A stretch of 64,000 nucleotides of DNA. Origin: Pachysolen tannophilus NRRL Y-2460. Lineage: Eukaryota; Ascomycota; Pichiomycetes; Alaninales; Pachysolenaceae. The notes under the pieces were generated by a model, which ran no database searches, was not told the DNA's origin, and worked only from the letters and a program-made list of their open reading frames with translations. The stretch covers positions 83,005-147,004 of the forward strand of contig KV454013.1 in the NCBI GenBank assembly GCA_001661245.1. The letters are read 5' to 3'. Of this stretch, positions 58,402 through 64,000 are shown piece by piece; the first letter of the stretch is position 1, and each line of letters starts with the position of its first letter. The position numbers were made by a program, and so were the translations under genes.

Positions 58402-58510
58402 CCGAGAAGCCGCCCAACACGTCGCATGTCGTATGTCTCATGTCTTATGCCGAGAAGCCGAGAAGCCGATCAAGTCCCCAAAAGACTTTAAAAGACTTTA
58501 AAAAGACCAA
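58402..58510. repeat. Cluster of short tandem repeats (11-mer, 7-mer, 8-mer, 10-mer units)
   Basis: CCGAGAAGCCG occurs at 58402-58412 and again, overlapping itself, at 58450-58468. Between them four 7-mers follow head to tail (GCATGTC, GTATGTC, TCATGTC, TTATGCC; 58424-58451). Then GAGAAGCC is repeated at 58452 and 58460, and AAAGACTTTA is repeated at 58481 and 58491. The block is markedly more GC-rich than its surroundings. Confidence 0.85.
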
Positions 58511-59968
58511 AAGCCTCCTACGCGGAAAAAAATTTAAATTACGGAAAATTGCCAGCACATTGTCGGCAAACTTTTTTTCAAAAATCTTAATTTTCCTTTC
58601 CTACTATAGTCAATACAAATAATACTCATTAATTATTAGATTTACATTTTCTACAATTTATGACTAAAGTTATTTTTCTTTTTTTTTTATTTTGATTTTT
58701 TTGCTTTGTAAAAATACTGAATTTCGATGCATATAAACAATGAAAATAAAGGTATGATTTAATTCTAACTAGGGTTCACACTCTCTTTCACACTCTTTTT
58801 TTTTTTTTGTTTATGAAACGGCCCTTATTGTAAACCCTTATTGTAAATCATTCATCAAACAAAATATAGCTTATAGAATAATAATTTTTTTTAAGCCAAC
58901 TAAAAAAAAAAATACTATTACATACATAAACTTATTATAAATCGGTTGTGATTGTAACTGAACTTGTGACGAATTGTTGAACATCTCTGAAGATAATAGT
59001 TTATATTGTTGTTGTGTCAAAATTGATGCCATTTGTTTGAAAAAAAAAAAAAAAAAAAAATATGGTATCTTTATCTTTTATCCTTCTCTTTTTACACAAT
59101 CAAGTTTAATGGTTGCAAAACTATTACTTATGATAACTTTTTTGTGGTATATCTGAAACAATATGGAAACGAACTAAAAACTCAAAAATGAAAAAAGATA
59201 GTAACCAAAACCAAAACCTAATTGAAATATACGTTGACTCCAGGTCAATATTTGGAGCTTCAAAACTTTTTAAAAAAAATAAAATAAAATAAATTCACAA
59301 CCTTATATATATATTAACTGTTTGATTAACAAGAAAAAAAAAAAGAACAAAAATTCAAAAACTCTGTTGAGTTGATTTTGTTCAAAAATTCGTTATTATT
59401 GTTGTTATAGATCGAAAAATTGAAAAATTAGTGTGATTATATGAAACTTTTTTACTTTTTTTCTCTCCCCCCTTTGAAAATATCTATTTCAAATTTATGG
59501 CAACAAGAAAAGATAAATATATAATTGAATATTTTTGATTACTTATTATTATTATTATATTTTCTTCTTTTCTTTCAATTTCTTTGAAAATGATAAATTA
59601 TTAAAAAAAAAATGAAATAAAATGATTAAACCTTCTCACCCCCTTACTATCAATTGCTTGTCGACGAACAAAAAAAAAATTATTAAAAAGAAATAGAGAA
59701 GAAAGGAATTTTGTTTATCAATTATATGTGAAACGCATTAATTACTTTACCTAAAAGGGAAATCCTCACTTAATTCCCAAATAGGAAATGTAATTGGAAA
59801 TAAAAAAATTTTGTTTTTAAAAGAAAAAAGTGAAAAAAAAAGGCCAGCACACCTCACCAATATTGGGAATTATGTGCAAAAGAAAAACCAGAGCTTTAGT
59901 AGGTATAACAAAGAGTATTATAGTGCAGGATACACTTTGTGGGTATGGGATTTTTATTTTCAAGTGCG

Positions 59969-60031
59969 ACGCGTCTTTCCCTTTGGCCCTCAAGACAAAA
60001 AAAAAAAAAAAGAAACTTTGGAATGACGCGT
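59969..60031 (+). promoter_or_regulatory. Two MCB (ACGCGT) cell-cycle boxes
   Basis: ACGCGT is present at 59969-59974 and 60026-60031, followed by a TATA-like TATATACA at 60070-60077. MCB is the MBF (Mbp1/Swi6-type) site driving G1/S transcription. Two perfect palindromes 51 bp apart in very AT-rich DNA are unlikely by chance. Confidence 0.65.
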
Positions 60032-60112
60032 AAACTGTAACTTTGATTTTCCTATTGTGGACTTTTTCAATATATACAAAGCAACAAAACAAGCACACTA
60101 TAACAACAACAG

Positions 60113-61912
60113 TTGCTGTCTCTTGAACCTCAAACTCCAAAGAAACGTCGTGGTAGGCCTCCAAAGAGATTATCAACAACAGCAGCAAATGGTATCATGA
60201 CAACTTCTTCAGATGCTCCTAATGTGTTGAAAAATACAAATTTTTATTTTCATTCACCAGCAGCTGCTAGTTCAGCAGCTGTATTGAAAAATGGATCACC
60301 AAACACTTCTTCACCTTTGATGAGAGTTTCTCCTGATGGGAAAAAGAGGAAAAATTCAATTTCAAAAGTATTACAATCAGGTCTAAAAGATAAAAGAATA
60401 ATTAATCAAAAATTATCTTTAAATAATAATAATAATATTAATAATAATAATGAAATTGAATTAAAATATAAGAGAATGCTTCCTCCTGCTTCAACAACTG
60501 TTCAAAAATTGGCAGATATAACTTTAAATGATGAAAAAAATAATAAAAAAAGAAGATTAAGTAATAATCATACTAAAGTATCAAGTTCAATCAAACCAAT
60601 TTTACCAACATCCTTAAGTTCATCTTCGCCTTCAAGGTTGAGAAACGATAGCTTAAATCCATCCATATTACTTTCGTCGCCAATCGTTAGTGTTCAACAA
60701 CAACAACAGCAACAGCAGCAACATCAGCAACAACAAGAATCGATGATGATGATGAAACAACAATGTAATAATCAAAGTTTCCCACAGATGAATTCCCCAT
60801 TAACTCCAAGCTCGCATTTTTCAAGTATAATCCAATCATCACCATTATATGCAAGCTATTATTTGAATCAAGAAAACCTCACTACAGGGAATTCAATGAT
60901 GACACCATCATCTGCCAAGAGAATATACAATTTTAACGAAACTCCTGTGCAACTTTCTTTAAATTCATCAAAAAATATTGAAGATCTTATGGATAGAGAT
61001 TCAAATTTAAATTCTCAAGATAAAAATAGTATTAATAACACTAGTAGTATTGCTGTAATGGATATAATAGCTCAAAATATCGCAAAGAAAAATACAGGTG
61101 CTGGTTATTCTTCTTCGTTGGTACAACCTCGTTGTTTTTCTAGTAATAATGTTTTATCAAAGAGTCCATTACCTGCATTTCCATCATCATCACCAGTAAG
61201 ACCAAAAGCAAATAGTTTATTACAAGCTTCTCCTTTCCAAAAATCTTTTTCAACATCAAATTTACCGATTGGAAATAAAAGATTACAAAAATCAAATACA
61301 TCTAATAATAGTATTAATAATAATAATAATAATAATGATAATAATACAAAGCCAGTAAATATTTCTACAGAAAGATGTTTGAAATTAGCTTTGAAAATAG
61401 ATAAAGAAGGAAAAGCTATTGTTGAAGAAGAAGAAAGTAATCAGATTGAACAACAAATCTTGAGAGATTCAAGCTCAAATTTAACGATAAAGCCATCTTT
61501 AATTTTAAATAATGCTATATTGGCATATAATAGAGATGTAGTAGATCATTACCAAAATCAGCTGCAGTATCGCAATAACATGGCTTTATCTTCGCTGGGT
61601 GAAATGCCGCTAATGGAATCATCAAGCTACTCCTCATCACCAGCAACCCTTTCGAATAGATCATCAACCATTTCCAGTACAGCAAACACTTTAAGAAGTA
61701 GTTCTGCATTACCTTCATCATCTTCAAATAACACAACAGATGTAGAAACAGATTATATTTCTACAACAAATAATTTGAAAAGAATGTTTTACGACAATGA
61801 ACATTTTTATAAAGGAATATCTGAATATGAAGAAGGAAATTCGTTATTCGAAGATTCAGAAAATGATGCAAGAAATGCCTTAATGAGAGCTTTCAAGACA
61901 AACAGTGTTTGA
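60113..61912 (+). CDS. Unrecognised AT-hook, CDK-site-rich nuclear protein
   Basis: I do not recognise the orthologue. The frame is open from 60104 to a TGA ending at 61912. The first ATG is at 60197, yet the codons before it already encode SLEPQTPKKRRGRPPKRLST, a textbook AT-hook (RGRPPKR core) preceded by a CDK-consensus TPKK. The true start is therefore unresolved. The 570-600-residue protein is Ser/Asn/Gln-rich, with poly-Asn and poly-Gln runs and many Ser-Pro/Thr-Pro sites (at least 15, e.g. SSPVRPK, MTPSSAK). One conserved-looking block is ERCLKLALKIDKEGKAIVEE (about residues 422-441). Two MCB boxes lie upstream. It is most likely a cell-cycle-regulated DNA-binding co-regulator; this is inference. 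Confidence 0.6.
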   Translation: MLSLEPQTPKKRRGRPPKRLSTTAANGIMTTSSDAPNVLKNTNFYFHSPAAASSAAVLKNGSPNTSSPLMRVSPDGKKRKNSISKVLQSGLKDKRIINQKLSLNNNNNINNNNEIELKYKRMLPPASTTVQKLADITLNDEKNNKKRRLSNNHTKVSSSIKPILPTSLSSSSPSRLRNDSLNPSILLSSPIVSVQQQQQQQQQHQQQQESMMMMKQQCNNQSFPQMNSPLTPSSHFSSIIQSSPLYASYYLNQENLTTGNSMMTPSSAKRIYNFNETPVQLSLNSSKNIEDLMDRDSNLNSQDKNSINNTSSIAVMDIIAQNIAKKNTGAGYSSSLVQPRCFSSNNVLSKSPLPAFPSSSPVRPKANSLLQASPFQKSFSTSNLPIGNKRLQKSNTSNNSINNNNNNNDNNTKPVNISTERCLKLALKIDKEGKAIVEEEESNQIEQQILRDSSSNLTIKPSLILNNAILAYNRDVVDHYQNQLQYRNNMALSSLGEMPLMESSSYSSSPATLSNRSSTISSTANTLRSSSALPSSSSNNTTDVETDYISTTNNLKRMFYDNEHFYKGISEYEEGNSLFEDSENDARNALMRAFKTNSV

Positions 61913-62509
61913 TAATAAAAAAAAAAATCTAGATAGATTAGAAGCTTGGAATTGCAGAATGTATATTTATGGTAATTAAGATGTGTAATCAAGATATTTT
62001 CGAACTTTTAACTTTTTTTTTTTACTTAAATTATTATTATTATTATTCTTATCTTCGGTTGTGTCGTTTTTTATATAGTTTGCATTTTAAATATCTTTTT
62101 GGAGTTTTTATAATGAATAAATGTAGATATTTCAGGAAATTACTATATTAGGAATTCTAAAGAAGAAACAATCAAATGCTTACCAATTAGGAAATTTATT
62201 TCTCAATTGAGAATGTTTCCACTTTAAGTATATTTGACCGTTGCTATTGTTTTATTCTGTCAAGACTGGGTTTTACACTTTAAATGTTAATGTTTTGAGG
62301 TAATTTTCAGAATTTGTAAATTTTTCACACAAAAAAAAAAAAAAAAAAAAAATTTTTTTGAAAAATTTTTCAGTTCTTTTAGCCTTGGAAAGGTAAACTT
62401 TGTGAAAAATTCAAAAAAAAAAGCATTATTTAAATATACTTTATTTTTCTATATTTTTAATATTCTATAAATTAATTCATTAGATAAAAATAAAATATAT
62501 ATATAGACA
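61913..62509. other. Intergenic region before RPL3
   Basis: This 597-bp tandem region has a poly(A)/poly(T) hinge at 62333-62360 followed by TGAAAAATTTTTC (RRPE-like) near 62359-62371. An (AT)n patch, ATATATATAG, lies just before the RPL3 ATG. No snoRNA is recognised. Confidence 0.45.
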
Positions 62510-63679
62510 ATGTCTCACAGAAAGTTCGAAGCTCCACGTCACGGTTCTTTAGGTTTCTTACCAAGAAAGAGATCTGCTAAGCAAAGAGGTAGATGTAAGT
62601 CATTTCCAAAAGATGTTAAATCAAAACCAGTTGCTTTAACTGCATTTTTGGGTTACAAGGCCGGTATGTCAACCATTGTTCGTGATTTAGATCGTCCAGG
62701 TTCTAAGATGCACAAGCGTGAAGTTGTTGAAGCTGTCACAGTTGTTGATACTCCACCAATGGTTGTTGTTGGTGTTGTTGGTTACGTTGAAACTCCAAGA
62801 GGTTTACGTTCATTGACAACAGTTTGGGCTGAACATTTATCTGATGAAGTCAAGAGAAGATTTTATAAAAACTGGTATAAATCCAAGAAGAAGGCTTTTA
62901 CCAAATATTCTGCTAAATATGCTCAAAGTGCTACTGAAGTTGAACGTGAATTAGCAAGAATTAAGAAATATGCTACAGTTGTTAGAGTCTTGGCTCATAC
63001 TCAAATTAGAAAAACTCCATTATCTCAAAAGAAGGCTCATTTAGCTGAAATTCAAATTAATGGTGGTTCTATCTCTGAAAAAGTTGATTGGGCTGGAGAA
63101 CATTTTGAAAAAACTGTTTCAGTTGACAGTGTTTTTGAACAAAATGAAATGATTGATGCTATTGCCGTCACTAAAGGTCATGGTTTTGAAGGTGTTACTG
63201 CCAGATGGGGTACCAAGAAATTACCAAGAAAGACCCATAGAGGTTTAAGAAAAGTTGCTTGTATTGGTGCTTGGCATCCAGCTCATGTCCAATGGACTGT
63301 TGCTCGTGCTGGTCAAAGAGGTTACCACCACAGAACTTCTATCAACCACAAAGTTTACAGAGTTGGTAAAGGTGATGATGAAGCTAATGCCGCCACTGAA
63401 TTTGACAGAACCAAGAAAACCATTACTCCATTGGGTGGATTTGTCAGATACGGTGAAGTTAAGAATGATTTCGTTGTCTTAAAAGGTTCTATTCCAGGTC
63501 CAGTTAAACGTGTTATTACTTTAAGAAAATCATTATACACTCATACTTCAAGAAGAGCTTTGGAAGAAGTTAACTTGAAATGGATCGATACTGCATCTAA
63601 ATTCGGTAAAGGTAGATTCCAAACCCCAGCTGAAAAGCACGCTTTCTTGGGTACTTTAAAGAAAGATTTGGAAAACTAA
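62510..63679 (+). CDS. RPL3: 60S ribosomal protein L3 (uL3)
   Basis: Rpl3 is a universal large-subunit protein whose central loop reaches the peptidyl-transferase centre. The 389-residue protein runs [20 protein letters not shown] to [17 protein letters not shown] and is full length. The W-finger residue Trp255 ([12 protein letters not shown]) and His243 (KTHRGLRK), the histidine methylated in S. cerevisiae, fall at the same residue numbers here. Codon use is strongly biased to highly expressed codons (TTG/TTA Leu, AGA Arg, GGT Gly), and I noticed no in-frame CTG. It is intronless. Confidence 0.99.
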   Translation: MSHRKFEAPRHGSLGFLPRKRSAKQRGRCKSFPKDVKSKPVALTAFLGYKAGMSTIVRDLDRPGSKMHKREVVEAVTVVDTPPMVVVGVVGYVETPRGLRSLTTVWAEHLSDEVKRRFYKNWYKSKKKAFTKYSAKYAQSATEVERELARIKKYATVVRVLAHTQIRKTPLSQKKAHLAEIQINGGSISEKVDWAGEHFEKTVSVDSVFEQNEMIDAIAVTKGHGFEGVTARWGTKKLPRKTHRGLRKVACIGAWHPAHVQWTVARAGQRGYHHRTSINHKVYRVGKGDDEANAATEFDRTKKTITPLGGFVRYGEVKNDFVVLKGSIPGPVKRVITLRKSLYTHTSRRALEEVNLKWIDTASKFGKGRFQTPAEKHAFLGTLKKDLEN

Positions 63680-64000
63680 GTTAATTGAAAACAAATTACC
63701 CTTTCTTTTTTTTTTCAATTATTATTATTAACTTTATTCTATTAATAAAGTTTATCGTTTTCTTTTTTTTTTTTTTTTTTTTTTTTTCCTTTCTTCAAAA
63801 TAATAGAATCAAAGTATTTATTTTTTTGACTTGACTGTAGATATAAAGAATTATGGCCTCAACAAGTAAAGTATTGAAGTATCAAAAACAGCAGAAGTAA
63901 TGCTCTGCACGTACAAAAAAAAAAAATAAAAAGAAATATTAATGAAAACGGAAAAACCCTATGTACTTAAAACTGCATACAATCACGCTATGTTTTTATT
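63680..64000. other. RPL3 3' region to window end
   Basis: This 321-bp region has a T tract of about 25 at 63763-63787 soon after the RPL3 stop. A 15-codon ATG ORF (63853-63900) could be the tip of a further gene or chance. Nothing else can be supported before the window ends. Confidence 0.4.

Larger units (their letters stand above)
57767..60112. promoter_or_regulatory. Long 2.3-kb divergent regulatory region
   Basis: This is the longest gap in the window. From the phosphatase side it has (AT)n at 57910-57940 and a CACGTG palindrome at 58281-58286. A GC-richer block of short tandem repeats runs 58400-58510, with CACGTC at 58418-58423. T/A tracts follow (59037-59060 poly(A)), then two ACGCGT MCB elements at 59969-59974 and 60026-60031, and a TATA-like TATATACA at 60070-60077. 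An ORF of 128 codons at 58236-58622 shows no family resemblance, and its frame runs through the repeats; I do not call it. No tRNA or snoRNA is seen. Confidence 0.5.

Noticed and set aside
58236-58622. 128-codon ORF in the long phosphatase/AT-hook intergenic region
   Set aside because: Its sequence reads through short tandem repeats and AT tracts, has no family resemblance, and overlaps candidate regulatory sites.
59811-60188. Overlapping small ORFs on both strands around the MCB boxes
   Set aside because: They are frames through the promoter of the AT-hook gene, without protein-like composition or motifs.
63853-63900. 15-codon ORF after RPL3
   Set aside because: Too short to support; no splice site follows in a convincing position before the window ends.
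1-64000. tRNA, rRNA, transposon, LTR element or CRISPR
   Set aside because: I scanned the gaps by eye for tRNA T-loop motifs, long terminal repeats, transposase or reverse-transcriptase motifs and regularly spaced repeats, and saw none. A tRNAscan-SE and Rfam search would be decisive.

Overview
The window is nuclear DNA from a budding yeast (Saccharomycotina). It is strongly AT-rich, with poly(T)/poly(A) runs and (AT)n, (ATT)n and (AAG)n microsatellites between tightly packed, mostly intronless genes. The gene content points outside Saccharomycetaceae and most likely to the CUG-Ser (Candida/Debaryomycetaceae-like) clade: there are two respiratory complex I assembly factors (NDUFAF1/CIA30 and NDUFAF2 types), a fungal Fad2/Fad3-type desaturase, a WDR62/MAPKBP1-type WD40 protein and a candidate SMN protein. 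The clade assignment is inference, because I saw no tRNA-Ser(CAG) gene. No rRNA, tRNA, CRISPR, transposon or virus-like element was recognised.

Layout. 1-10.8 kb: a partial Asn-rich ORF at the left edge, SHE9/MDM33 (-), SPT3 (+), ELG1 (-), PNO1/DIM2 (-), MDM31 (+). 11-17 kb: FAD2-type desaturase (+), SPP2 (-), THI80 (+), SMN-like gene (-), LSC1 (+). 17.9-21.1 kb: an importin-beta of the Sxm1/Nmd5 (importin-7) family, cut into a C-terminal half on the + strand and an N-terminal half on the - strand, facing each other. 21.6-29.3 kb: SMP3 (+), RPT3 (-), RIO1 (+), ARD1 (-), TRS31 (+), NDUFAF2-type factor (+). 29.4-36 kb: two WD40 proteins on the - strand, a WDR62/MAPKBP1-like protein and HIR2. 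36.3-48.5 kb: CKB2 (+), CCC2 (+), basic amino-acid permease (+), MSW1 (-), MUS81 (+), PET123 (+), SME1 (-). 49-58 kb: MTR10 (+), CIA30/NDUFAF1 (-), PNS1 (+), a secreted histidine acid phosphatase (-). 60-63.7 kb: an unrecognised AT-hook, CDK-site-rich protein (+), then RPL3 (+).

Three genes have spliceosomal introns with tiny first exons that I could model directly: HIR2, SME1 and the CIA30-type gene. A fourth, the AT-hook gene, has coding-looking sequence upstream of its first ATG and may also have a missing first exon.

Most genes are independent housekeeping functions. Themes recur: mitochondrial biogenesis (SHE9, MDM31, LSC1, MSW1, PET123, two complex I assembly factors), RNA splicing and snRNP biogenesis (SPP2, SME1, SMN-like), ribosome assembly (PNO1, RIO1, RPL3), nuclear transport (split SXM1, MTR10), genome stability (ELG1, MUS81) and chromatin (SPT3, HIR2). 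The most unusual observation is the importin gene. Its two halves together make one full-length family member (about 1013 residues) with essentially nothing lost at the cut, as expected from an intragenic inversion. Both halves remain open reading frames.
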